Assembly (NCBI GenBank): GCA_958408685.1
Contig: CATYLC010000004.1
Location: forward strand, 1-64,000
Direction: 5' to 3'
Source: an uncultured Collinsella sp.
GTDB lineage: Bacteria > Actinomycetota > Coriobacteriia > Coriobacteriales > Coriobacteriaceae
DNA length: 64,000 nt
In this document: piece after piece, positions 34,488 through 41,944 of the stretch
Layout: every line of letters starts with the position of its first letter
How positions within the stretch are numbered: the stretch's first letter is position 1
Translations under genes and position numbers: made by a program
The notes under the pieces: generated by a model
The model's input: only the letters and a program-made list of their open reading frames with translations
Told to the model about the DNA's origin: nothing
The model's database searches: none

Positions 34488-34784
34488 ATGGAAGAGATGG
34501 AAGTCAATCACGTCGACGACATCCACGAGAAGCTGACCGATATGGTGGGCGATCGCGTCAAGGTTAAGGCCAACATGGGCCGTACCCGCGTCGTCGAGCG
34601 CATGGGCACCATCAAGAGCGTCCACCCGGCCGTCTTCATCGTCGAGGTCGACGAGCGTCGCGGCCGCAAGTCGCGTCAGTCCTACCAGTATATCGATGTC
34701 CTCACCGGTCAGGTCGAGCTGTTCGACCCCGAGAGCGGCGAGCATATCTTTACCCCGCTCGGCAATCAGCTCGAGGAGCATTAA
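34488..34784 (+). CDS. veg: Veg family protein
   Basis: A 98-residue small basic protein of the Veg family. Recognisable parts are the core GDRVKVKANMGRTRVVERMG followed by HPAVFIVEV and RRGRKSRQSYQYIDVLTG. In Bacillus subtilis veg lies just upstream of ispE, has a very strong promoter and has been linked to biofilm formation. The same gene order is seen here. ATG 34488 is chosen over 34464 because GGAGG lies at 34475-34479. The molecular function is unknown. Confidence 0.85.
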   Translation: MEEMEVNHVDDIHEKLTDMVGDRVKVKANMGRTRVVERMGTIKSVHPAVFIVEVDERRGRKSRQSYQYIDVLTGQVELFDPESGEHIFTPLGNQLEEH

Positions 34785-34786
34785 CG

Positions 34787-35683
34787 GTGACCGATCGGTC
34801 CCTGACTCTTTCCGCGCCGGCAAAGATTAACCTCTACCTGGGGGTTCATACCGAGCGCGATGACCGCGGCTACCACAGGGTCGATTCCCTGATGGCGGCC
34901 GTCGGTCTTTCCGATACCGTGACGGTCACGCCGGCGCAGGCGCTGACCGTCCAGACGGTTCCGGCATCAGATTTTCTCATGCAAAAGAATACGGCGTATC
35001 GGGCTGCGGTTGCTATGGCCGAGCATTATGGTCGCGAGGCAAACATCTGCGTGACGATTGAGAAGCGCATTCCATTGTGCGCCGGCTTGGGCGGCCCCTC
35101 GACGGATGCGGCCGCGGTCATTGTCGCCTTGGCAGAGCTCTGGGGCATTGATCGCACCGACCCAGCGCTCGACGATATTGCGCGGGGCATTGGTGCTGAC
35201 GTCCCGTTCTTTTTGCACGCGAGCCCTGCGTTCTACGTAGGCGGGGGAGACGTGCTGGCAACTGAGTACTCCGTGCTGCCCGCGACGCCCGTTGTGCTGG
35301 TCAAGCCGCGGGAGGCGAGCGTTTCGACAATTGAAGCCTATCGACGTTTTGACGAGGCCCCGGTGCCTGCGGACAAGCCCGGCGCGATAGCTTCTGCCTT
35401 GCGTGCTGGTGATGCCGAGACGGCATATGCACTCATCCATAACAACCTTGGTGTCATTTCCGCACAGATGGAGTCGCAGATTCAAACGGTCCTCGACTGG
35501 CTGCGTAAACAGGACGGAACCGTTGCTGTAGATGTGTGCGGATCGGGTGCCTGCTCGTTTGCCATTTGCGACACCGCTGCCACGGCCGAAAGGCTTGCCG
35601 ATGCTGCCCAGCAAAATGGCTGGTGGGCCTGCGCGACTGAGCTTATTCCCAACACGGTTCAAATCGACGCGCCAAAGAAATAA
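34787..35683 (+). CDS. ispE: 4-diphosphocytidyl-2-C-methyl-D-erythritol kinase IspE
   Basis: A 298-residue GHMP kinase of the MEP isoprenoid pathway. LSAPAKINLYLGV is the substrate-side motif, and the ATP-binding PLCAGLGGPSTDAAAVIVAL is the GHMP phosphate loop. The C-terminal VCGSGACSFAI fits motif 3. GTG 34787 starts 2 bases after the veg stop codon, so the genes are coupled. IspD and IspF lie 20 kb further on. Confidence 0.94.
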   Translation: MTDRSLTLSAPAKINLYLGVHTERDDRGYHRVDSLMAAVGLSDTVTVTPAQALTVQTVPASDFLMQKNTAYRAAVAMAEHYGREANICVTIEKRIPLCAGLGGPSTDAAAVIVALAELWGIDRTDPALDDIARGIGADVPFFLHASPAFYVGGGDVLATEYSVLPATPVVLVKPREASVSTIEAYRRFDEAPVPADKPGAIASALRAGDAETAYALIHNNLGVISAQMESQIQTVLDWLRKQDGTVAVDVCGSGACSFAICDTAATAERLADAAQQNGWWACATELIPNTVQIDAPKK

Positions 35684-35732
35684 AAATTTCTCTAGCACGC
35701 GGCGAAAATCTTTGTTACTATAGTCGAGCTAA

Positions 35733-35809
35733 CGGGTTGTGGCTCAGTTTGGTAGAGCACTGCGTTCGGGACGCAGGGGTCGCTGGTTCAAATCCAGTCA
35801 ACCCGACCA
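35733..35809 (+). tRNA. tRNA-Pro (anticodon CGG)
   Basis: A complete cloverleaf: acceptor CGGGTTG/CAACCCG, D-arm GCTCAGTTTGGTAGAGC, anticodon arm CTGCG-TTCGGGA-CGCAG reading CGG, and T-arm GCTGG-TTCAAAT-CCAGT. CCA is encoded. A TATAGT box at 35719-35724 is just upstream. Confidence 0.95.
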
Positions 35810-35819
35810 GAGCATGAGG

Positions 35820-35848
35820 AGGGACCGCTTCTTGCGGTCCCTTTTTTT
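35820..35848 (+). terminator. Terminator of tRNA-Pro
   Basis: AGGGACCGC and GCGGTCCCT form a perfect stem with a TTCTT loop and a run of seven T. Confidence 0.9.
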
Positions 35849-35921
35849 AGCTAGTGTTGTGATACCGCGATACCCGCGGTATACTCATTCGAGCTTGTCT
35901 CGCTGTATTGTGGAGGTCTAC

Positions 35922-36197
35922 ATGTTTGGACTGAGGGCTCCTGAGCTCATCATTATTCTCGTCGTTGTCCTGATTATCTTCGGGCCCAAGAACCTGCCGA
36001 AGCTCGGCAAGTCCCTCGGCTCTACCGTCAAGAATATCCGTGAGGGTATGGAGGGCGACGATAAGGCCGAGACCAAGCAGGCCGAGGAGGTCGTGGTCGA
36101 ACAGTCCGAGGAGGACAAGGAGATCGCTGAGCTCGAGGCCAAGCTCGCTGCTGCCAAGAAGAAGCAGGCAGAGGACAGCGACGCGGACGCAGAGTAG
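35922..36197 (+). CDS. tatA: Twin-arginine translocase subunit TatA
   Basis: A 91-residue pore-forming component of Tat export. It has one N-terminal membrane helix (LIIILVVVLIIFG), the hinge FGPKNLPKLGKSLG, an amphipathic helix and an acidic, lysine-rich tail. GGAGGT at 35912-35917 sets ATG 35922. TatB-like proteins look similar, but the short length favours TatA. No tatC is in the window, so the partner lies elsewhere. Confidence 0.92.
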   Translation: MFGLRAPELIIILVVVLIIFGPKNLPKLGKSLGSTVKNIREGMEGDDKAETKQAEEVVVEQSEEDKEIAELEAKLAAAKKKQAEDSDADAE

Positions 36198-36222
36198 TCC
36201 CATCCCTTTGGGGTGAGCACCT

Positions 36223-36255
36223 GACCGGCTTGCCCGCAGGCTAGCCGGTCTTTTT
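36223..36255 (+). terminator. Terminator after tatA
   Basis: GACCGGCT (36223-36230) pairs with AGCCGGTC (36243-36250), followed by TTTTT. Confidence 0.8.
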
Positions 36256-36303
36256 CGTTTTGTTGACAGTTGATTGTTTGATCAGAGTTGGGGAGATATC
36301 CGT

Positions 36304-36774
36304 ATGGACGCAAGCCAGATCGTACTGACCGCTGAGGGCCGCCAGAAGCTCGTCGAGGAGCTCGCCTGGCGTGAGGGCGATTACGCCAAGGAGATCGTCG
36401 AGGACATCAAGGAAGCCCGCGCGTTCGGCGACCTTTCGGAGAACTCCGAGTACGATGCCGCCAAGGACAAGCAGGCCCAGAATGCTGCTCGTATCGCCGA
36501 GATCCAGGCCATTCTTGCCAACGCTCAGGTTGCTGCCACCACGGGCGATCTGACCGTCTCCATCGGTTCCACCGTTTCGCTGATTGATCCCAACGGCGAG
36601 GTCATGGAAGTCACGCTCGTTGGTACCACCGAGACCAACTCGCTCGAGCACAAGATCTCCAACGAGTCTCCGGTCGGTCACGCCATCATCGGTCACGGCG
36701 AGGGTGATTCCGTCGAGGTCGTTACGCCTTCCGGCAAGACTCGCGTCTACACCATCGCCAAGATCGCACGCTAG
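36304..36774 (+). CDS. greA: Transcription elongation factor GreA
   Basis: A 156-residue factor that stimulates transcript cleavage by backtracked RNA polymerase. The N-terminal coiled coil carries the tip acidic residues in ARAFGDLSENSEYDAAKDKQ. The C-terminal FKBP-like domain includes GSTVSLIDPNGEV and the family's SPVGHAIIGHGEGDSVEV. ATG 36304 is chosen over 36274 because GGGGAGA is upstream and the family N-terminus begins here. Confidence 0.96.
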   Translation: MDASQIVLTAEGRQKLVEELAWREGDYAKEIVEDIKEARAFGDLSENSEYDAAKDKQAQNAARIAEIQAILANAQVAATTGDLTVSIGSTVSLIDPNGEVMEVTLVGTTETNSLEHKISNESPVGHAIIGHGEGDSVEVVTPSGKTRVYTIAKIAR

Positions 36775-36802
36775 ACCACGGTCCCGCGTAAAGGTATGTT
36801 TT

Positions 36803-36840
36803 CGCTCCCTGGGACCGAATCCTGGGGAGCGTTTTAGTTT
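36803..36840 (+). terminator. Terminator after greA
   Basis: CGCTCCC (36803-36809) pairs with GGGAGCG (36825-36831), followed by TTTTAGTTT. Confidence 0.7.
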
Positions 36841-36853
36841 GAGGAGCTAACTT

Positions 36854-38818
36854 ATGGCAGAGAACCAGAACGCCGCAGATCAGGCATCGACGCTCAACGA
36901 CGAGCGCGCCACCCGCCTGGCCAAACGCGCCGCCCTGTTCGAGGCGGGCCAGAACCCCTATCCTGAGCACTCCGAGCTTGAGGACTACGTCGCCGATATC
37001 GAGGCTAAGTACGCCGATCTTGCCGATGGCGAGGACACCGAGGACGTCGTGAAGATCGCCGGCCGCGTAGTCGCCAAACGCGGTCAGGGCAAGATCATGT
37101 TCATCGTCGTGCGCGATGCGACTGCCGAGATTCAGCTGTTCTGCCGCATCAACGACATGGACGAGGCCGCCTGGAATACGCTCAAGGCCCTCGACCTGGG
37201 CGACATCCTGGGCGTGACCGGTGTGGTTGTGCGCACCAAGCGTGGCCAGCTTTCGGTCGCCCCCAAGAGTGCGACCCTGCTTTCCAAGGCCGTTCGTCCG
37301 CTGCCCGAGAAGTTCCACGGTCTTTCCGACAAGGAGACCCGCTATCGCCAGCGCTATGTCGATCTGATCGCCAACGACGACGTTCGCGAGACCTTCCGTA
37401 AGCGTTCGCAGATTCTCTCTACCTTCCGTCGCTTTATGGAGTCCGACGGCTACATGGAGGTCGAGACCCCCATCCTGCAGACCATCCAGGGCGGCGCTAC
37501 TGCCAAGCCGTTCATTACCCACTTCAACGCGCTCGATCAGGAGTGCTACCTGCGTATTGCCACCGAGCTGCACCTCAAGCGCTGCATTGTCGGTGGTTTT
37601 GAGCGCGTGTTCGAGATCGGCCGCATCTTCCGTAACGAGGGCATGGACCTTACCCACAACCCCGAGTTCACCACGATGGAGGCCTACCGTGCCTTCTCCG
37701 ACCTCGAGGGCATGAAGGCACTCGCCCAGGGTGTCATCAAGGCTGCCAACAAGGCCATCGGCAACCCCGAGGTCATCGAGTACCAGGGCCAGACCATCGA
37801 CCTTTCTGGTGAGTGGGCCAGCCGTCCCATGACCGACATCGTCTCCGACGTGCTCGGCAAGCAGGTCACCATTGACACGCCAGTCGAGGAGCTTGCTGCC
37901 GCCGCGCGCGAGAAGGGCCTGGAGATCAAGCCCGAGTGGACTGCTGGCAAGATCATCGCCGAGATTTACGATGAGCTGGGCGAGGACACCATCGTCAACC
38001 CGACGTTCGTGTGCGATTACCCCATCGAGGTCAGCCCGCTTGCCAAGCGTTTTGAGGACGACCCGCGCCTGACGCACCGTTTTGAGCTGGTTATTGCCGG
38101 TCACGAGTACGCCAACGCGTTCTCCGAGCTCAACGACCCGGTCGACCAGGCCGAGCGCTTTGCCGCCCAGATGGCCGAGAAGGCCGGCGGTGACGACGAG
38201 GCCATGGAGTACGACGAGGACTACGTGCGCGCCCTCGAGTACGGTATGCCTCCCGCGGGCGGCATTGGCATTGGTATCGACCGCGTGGTCATGCTGCTCA
38301 CCAACCAGGCTTCTATCCGCGACGTGCTGCTGTTCCCGCACATGAAGCCCGAGAAGGGTTTCCAGTCCGGTGCCGCTGCCGCCAAGGCTGCCGAGGCCGG
38401 CAACGCCGCGAGCCCGTTCGTTAAGTCGCTTAAGCCCACGCTCGATTACTCCAAGATCGCCGTTGAGCCGCTGTTCGAGGAGTTCGTCGACTTCGATACC
38501 TTCTCCAAGAGCGATTTCCGCGCTGTGAAGGTCAAGGCATGCGAGGCCGTCAAGAAGTCCAAGAAGCTGCTGAACTTTACGCTCGACGACGGTACCGGCA
38601 CCGACCGCACCATCCTCTCCGGTATTCACGCTTATTACGAGCCCGAGGACCTGGTCGGCAAGACCTTGCTCGCCATCACCAACCTGCCTCCGCGCAAGAT
38701 GATGGGTATTCCCAGCTGCGGCATGCTAATCAGCGCTGTCCACGAGGAGGAGGGCGAGGAGCGCCTCAATCTGATCCAGCTCGACGCCTCCATTCCCGCC
38801 GGCGCAAAGATGTACTAA
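36854..38818 (+). CDS. lysS: Lysyl-tRNA synthetase with C-terminal tRNA-binding domain
   Basis: A 654-residue class II LysRS. The N-terminal OB-fold (about 20-170) and catalytic domain (about 185-500) are standard. FRNEGMDLTHNPEFTTMEAY is motif 2 and GIGIGIDRVVMLLTNQASIR is motif 3. About 130 extra residues follow. From about 530 they read as an EMAP-II/Trbp111-type tRNA-binding fold, with FDTFSKSDFRAVKVKACEAV, LPPRKMMGIPSCGML and the typical end. That module is normally found on methionyl-tRNA synthetase or as a free protein. The frame is open through the junction, so the fusion is genuine. Confidence 0.95.
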   Translation: MAENQNAADQASTLNDERATRLAKRAALFEAGQNPYPEHSELEDYVADIEAKYADLADGEDTEDVVKIAGRVVAKRGQGKIMFIVVRDATAEIQLFCRINDMDEAAWNTLKALDLGDILGVTGVVVRTKRGQLSVAPKSATLLSKAVRPLPEKFHGLSDKETRYRQRYVDLIANDDVRETFRKRSQILSTFRRFMESDGYMEVETPILQTIQGGATAKPFITHFNALDQECYLRIATELHLKRCIVGGFERVFEIGRIFRNEGMDLTHNPEFTTMEAYRAFSDLEGMKALAQGVIKAANKAIGNPEVIEYQGQTIDLSGEWASRPMTDIVSDVLGKQVTIDTPVEELAAAAREKGLEIKPEWTAGKIIAEIYDELGEDTIVNPTFVCDYPIEVSPLAKRFEDDPRLTHRFELVIAGHEYANAFSELNDPVDQAERFAAQMAEKAGGDDEAMEYDEDYVRALEYGMPPAGGIGIGIDRVVMLLTNQASIRDVLLFPHMKPEKGFQSGAAAAKAAEAGNAASPFVKSLKPTLDYSKIAVEPLFEEFVDFDTFSKSDFRAVKVKACEAVKKSKKLLNFTLDDGTGTDRTILSGIHAYYEPEDLVGKTLLAITNLPPRKMMGIPSCGMLISAVHEEEGEERLNLIQLDASIPAGAKMY

Positions 38819-38821
38819 CTA

Positions 38822-38848
38822 GTTACGCGGTTCTACGAACCGCGTAAC
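38822..38848. repeat. GTTACGCGG hairpin, copy B
   Basis: GTTACGCGGTTC and GAACCGCGTAAC form a perfect 12-bp stem with a TAC loop, 3 bases after the lysS stop. It matches the hairpin after dtd (34305-34332), with one compensated base-pair change. Confidence 0.75.
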
Positions 38849-38896
38849 GGCTCGACGCTGCGCGGGCCGCATTTGGACAATCTGACGTTCAACTTC

Positions 38897-38930
38897 AAGG
38901 GCGCGACCAGAAGGTCAGCGCCCTTTCGTT
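38897..38930 (+). terminator. Terminator downstream of lysS
   Basis: AAGGGCGC-GACC pairs with GGTC-GCGCCCTT (one bulged A) and ends TTTCGTTT. Confidence 0.7.
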
Positions 38931-39230
38931 TCACGTCACCTTGTCACAAATGCGACCCGCTCGCTGACTTATGCTCAACCTGCGGCGCCATTTTTCTTGA
39001 AGGCACCTTGCTCGCTCTGGCGGGCTTTCGCTGTCCGTCCTCTATCTGCGGTGTTGCCCTGGTTGGCACTTAGGGACGTTCCTTTTCTGCCGGCACTTGG
39101 GGACAGTCCTAGTCGTTGGGGATCTACCGACGCATTGGGGGTTTGCGCCTTCCATGCATGACAGCCGTCTCTTTTATGTTTCCTTTAGCCGTTGCTGCCT
39201 AGGATGGGGGTTAGTCGGTAGGAAGGGAGC
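38931..39230. other. Gene-free stretch before ThrE-type exporter
   Basis: No reliable coding sequence is seen. The end part holds a cluster of REP-like units (39061-39125). The remainder, 38940-39060, shows nothing I can identify. Confidence 0.5.
39061..39125. repeat. REP-like cluster with GGGAC motifs (copy 7)
   Basis: Units GGCACTTAGGGACGTTCC and GGCACTTGGGGACAGTCC stand in tandem, followed by a partial CGTTGGGGATCTACC. The GGGGACAG core matches the hairpin family elsewhere in the window. Pairing arms are less regular here. Confidence 0.55.
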
Positions 39231-39236
39231 GTCTAT

Positions 39237-40805
39237 ATGGACGACGCGAGCGAGCGTTCAATCGAAGAGGACATGCTCGATCAGTTCAATTACTTTGATG
39301 ATGAGGACGAGGAGCTGATCGACCGTCGCGAGCCAGCGCCGCTTGATTCCTTTGATCTGGTCGATGAAGAGACTGATGAGGTTGAGGACGAATCAACGGA
39401 GCCCCCACAGTCTTCGCGCCTTAACTCGCTGCTTTCGAGAGCCCCCATGCACCACGGCGTTCGTGCCGGCGCGCTCCATATGAAAACTGACTGGCACCAG
39501 ATCGTGACGGCAGGCGATGAGCTTGCCGTCGATGCGCCGCTCACCGATAAATCATCCATCATCTGCCGCACCGGCATGCTTATGCTGGCAAGCGGAACGG
39601 GTGCCTGGCGCGTGCGCGATACCATGAATCGTGTTGCCGCCGTACTCGGTGTCACCATCCACGTTGACTTAAGTCTTCTGTCGTTTGAGTGCACCTGCAT
39701 CGAAGATGGCCACTGCTTTAACGAGGTTGTCAGCCTGCCCACAACGGGAGTCAATACCCATCGCATTTGGATGATGGAGAGTTTCTTAAAGGAAATCGAG
39801 ACGTATGGGCGCCGGTTTACCGTGCACGAATACCACGAGATGCTCAAGACCGTTGAGAGTTCAAAACCTGATTACGCGCCTTGGCAACAGGGCCTTGCGG
39901 CGGCCTGCGCCTGTGGCGCCTTTGTCTTTTTACTTGGTGGCGGTCCTATTGAGATGGCATGCGCGTTCGTGGGCGCGGGTGTCGGCAACTTTGCCCGCTC
40001 CCATATTCTCAAGCAAGGCCTTGGTCAGTTCAGCGCGCTGACGACCGGCGTTGCGCTCGCTTGCGTTTCGTATCTGCTGGCATTGCTCGGCCTTGGCCAG
40101 GTCATACCGGGGGCAATGTCGCACAAAGAAGGCTATATCGGCGCCATGCTCTTTGTGATTCCCGGCTTTCCGCTCATTACGGCGGGCCTCGACATCGCCA
40201 AGCTCGACATGCGAAGCGGTATCGAGCGCCTTTCATATGCCGTATCGATTATTGTGATGGCGACGCTCGTAGGTTGGATGGTTGCCGAGTGTGTTGGCCT
40301 GGCGCCGGACGACTTTGCCCCACTGGGCCTTTCGCCGCTTGCCCTTACGCTCCTGCGCGTGGTGATGAGCTTCGTTGGCGTATTCGGCTTCTCGGTGATG
40401 TTCAACAGCCCGGTAAAGATGGCCGCGGCAGCTGGGTTGATCGGCGCCGTGTCCAATACCCTGCGTCTGACCCTTGTCGATGCGCCGACGATGATTCCCT
40501 TCCTGGGCCTCAGCACGGGAATGCCTCCCGAGGCAGCAGCGTTTATCGGCGCGCTGGTATCGGGTCTGCTGGCAAGCTTGGCCGAAGTCAAGCTCACCTA
40601 CCCGCGCATCGCCCTCACGGTGCCTTCGATTGTCATTATGGTGCCCGGTCTGTATCTCTATCGCTCTATGTATTACATGTGCACCTTCGACACGGTCAAC
40701 ATGCTCGGCTGGTTTGTGCGCGCAGTGCTCATCGTGGCGTTTCTGCCCGTTGGCTTGGGCGTGGCGAGAACCCTCACCGACCCTCGCTGGCGCCATACCA
40801 GCTAA
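39237..40805 (+). CDS. Threonine/serine exporter family protein (ThrE; DUF1212-DUF3815 fusion)
   Basis: A 522-residue protein with about 75 acidic N-terminal residues. A soluble region follows (residues 95-220), then about ten membrane segments. The first half (DUF1212/ThrE) has ICRTGMLMLASGTGAWRV and, after the soluble part, GGGPIEMACAFVGAGVGNF. The second half (DUF3815-like) has TPGMPPEAAAF-like spacing as LSTGMPPEAAAFIGALVSG. Bipartite ThrE proteins export L-threonine and L-serine in Corynebacterium. The substrate here is inferred. GGAAGGGA precedes ATG 39237. The acidic extension is unusual. Confidence 0.85.
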   Translation: MDDASERSIEEDMLDQFNYFDDEDEELIDRREPAPLDSFDLVDEETDEVEDESTEPPQSSRLNSLLSRAPMHHGVRAGALHMKTDWHQIVTAGDELAVDAPLTDKSSIICRTGMLMLASGTGAWRVRDTMNRVAAVLGVTIHVDLSLLSFECTCIEDGHCFNEVVSLPTTGVNTHRIWMMESFLKEIETYGRRFTVHEYHEMLKTVESSKPDYAPWQQGLAAACACGAFVFLLGGGPIEMACAFVGAGVGNFARSHILKQGLGQFSALTTGVALACVSYLLALLGLGQVIPGAMSHKEGYIGAMLFVIPGFPLITAGLDIAKLDMRSGIERLSYAVSIIVMATLVGWMVAECVGLAPDDFAPLGLSPLALTLLRVVMSFVGVFGFSVMFNSPVKMAAAAGLIGAVSNTLRLTLVDAPTMIPFLGLSTGMPPEAAAFIGALVSGLLASLAEVKLTYPRIALTVPSIVIMVPGLYLYRSMYYMCTFDTVNMLGWFVRAVLIVAFLPVGLGVARTLTDPRWRHTS

Positions 40806-40839
40806 TTGGTGCAAGGGGGACAGGTTACTTTGCACCAAA
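40806..40839. repeat. REP-like hairpin with GGGGACAGG loop (copy 8)
   Basis: TTGGTGCAA (40806-40814) pairs with TTGCACCAA (40831-40839 region) around GGGGGACAGGTTACT. It begins at the base after the preceding stop codon. Confidence 0.7.
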
Positions 40840-41106
40840 TGAGTTGCGGTGAAATAGGGACTGAATTGCTGCTCAAAGGGTCAAAACAGTCCGTATTCCA
40901 CCGCAACTTATGGGGTCGGTGGATTATTGGTGCCCTGCATCTTCATAAACTCAACGCTTACGAAGCGCGTGCTTTTCGTGCTAGGCTGGTTCCACCACAT
41001 AAGTAGTCGCAGACGCGCGTACCACGGGCGGGCGAGATGAAGTTCCAACAGCTCCATCTTGCCCGCCCGTTTTTGTTGTGCGCCGCGGCGCAACACAGAA
41101 AGGACC

Positions 41107-41664
41107 ATGCCCTTTATGCCTATCAACAAACGAGAGAGCCTGCTGTTCACCTTTATCATGTGCTTTTGCATGGTGCTCTGGATGAGCGTCTACAACGTCG
41201 CCCTGCAGTATGGGGCCATCAACGGCGAGGTTATTGCCGCCGCGTGGCTCGGCTTCCCCGTTGCCTACGTCTTTGCCATGTGCTGCGACTGGTTTGTTGC
41301 CAGCCCGCTGGCCAAAAGCTTTGCCTTCAAGTTCCTAGTTACTCCGGGCAAGAGCTCACCGCTTGCCATGACGCTCGCCGTCAGCTCCTGCATGGTCGTT
41401 CCCATGGTCATCATCATGTCGCTCTACGGCGCGTGCGAGGGTCTGACGCACATGCCCGGCGGCATCCTTGCGAACCTGTATTCCGTGCCCGCGATCTGGA
41501 TGATCAACATCCCGCATAATTTTGTGATGGCGCTGCCGTGGAACCTTTTGGTAGCTGGTCCGATTTCCCGCTTCGTCTTCCGTCGCGCCTTCCCTGTGGG
41601 GACGGTTTTCGAGGAGGAGCATGCCGAGCTCTTGGAGCAGGCTATGGCTTCTGAGTGCGAGTAG
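41107..41664 (+). CDS. DUF2798-like membrane protein
   Basis: A 185-residue protein with four membrane segments in two similar halves. Each half fits the short DUF2798 pattern (LLFTFIMCFCMVLWMSVYN and the second at about residue 90-110). The ends are charged and cytoplasmic-looking. ATG 41107 has AAAGG 5 bases upstream; ATG 41116 is an alternative. The function is unknown. The gene stands alone between an exporter gene and a regulatory region. Confidence 0.75.
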   Translation: MPFMPINKRESLLFTFIMCFCMVLWMSVYNVALQYGAINGEVIAAAWLGFPVAYVFAMCCDWFVASPLAKSFAFKFLVTPGKSSPLAMTLAVSSCMVVPMVIIMSLYGACEGLTHMPGGILANLYSVPAIWMINIPHNFVMALPWNLLVAGPISRFVFRRAFPVGTVFEEEHAELLEQAMASECE

Positions 41665-41829
41665 CTCGCTTAGGGACCTGCTGAGCGCGGGCGACTTGCT
41701 TGGTTGGAGCCCTAAGCGTGGATAGCTCGCTCGGCGACATCGCGGGCGCGAGCGGTGCGCATGACCGGAGGGCCCGTGCTGCTCCGTTGCCCGACGTGCT
41801 AGCGCACAGACAATCTGTTGGTGCATTCG

Positions 41830-41862
41830 GCGGCTGCTGAAGCGTTTCGGCAGCCGCTTTTT
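41830..41862 (+). terminator. Terminator upstream of activase gene
   Basis: GCGGCTGCTGAA pairs with TTTCGGCAGCCGC (one G-U), followed by TTTTT. The 165 bases before it (41665-41829) hold no gene. Confidence 0.75.
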
Positions 41863-41875
41863 ATACGGAGTTTAA

Positions 41876-41894
41876 ATACAACAGTCTGTTGTAT
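41876..41894. promoter_or_regulatory. Candidate TetR operator (19-bp perfect palindrome)
   Basis: ATACAACAG-T-CTGTTGTAT is perfectly symmetric and lies 50 bases before the activase start. Its size suits a TetR dimer, and a TetR gene is the last gene of the same unit, so autoregulation is a natural inference. Confidence 0.7.
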
Positions 41895-41944
41895 TACGTA
41901 GAGTGGTATATCTCTAGCAGGAAAAATGCGAGAGACGGAGCATT

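Noticed and set aside
41804..41818. Second TetR-like site ACAGACAATCTGT upstream of the activase
   Set aside because: Only 5-bp arms, and it differs from ATACAACAG-T-CTGTTGTAT; likely chance similarity.
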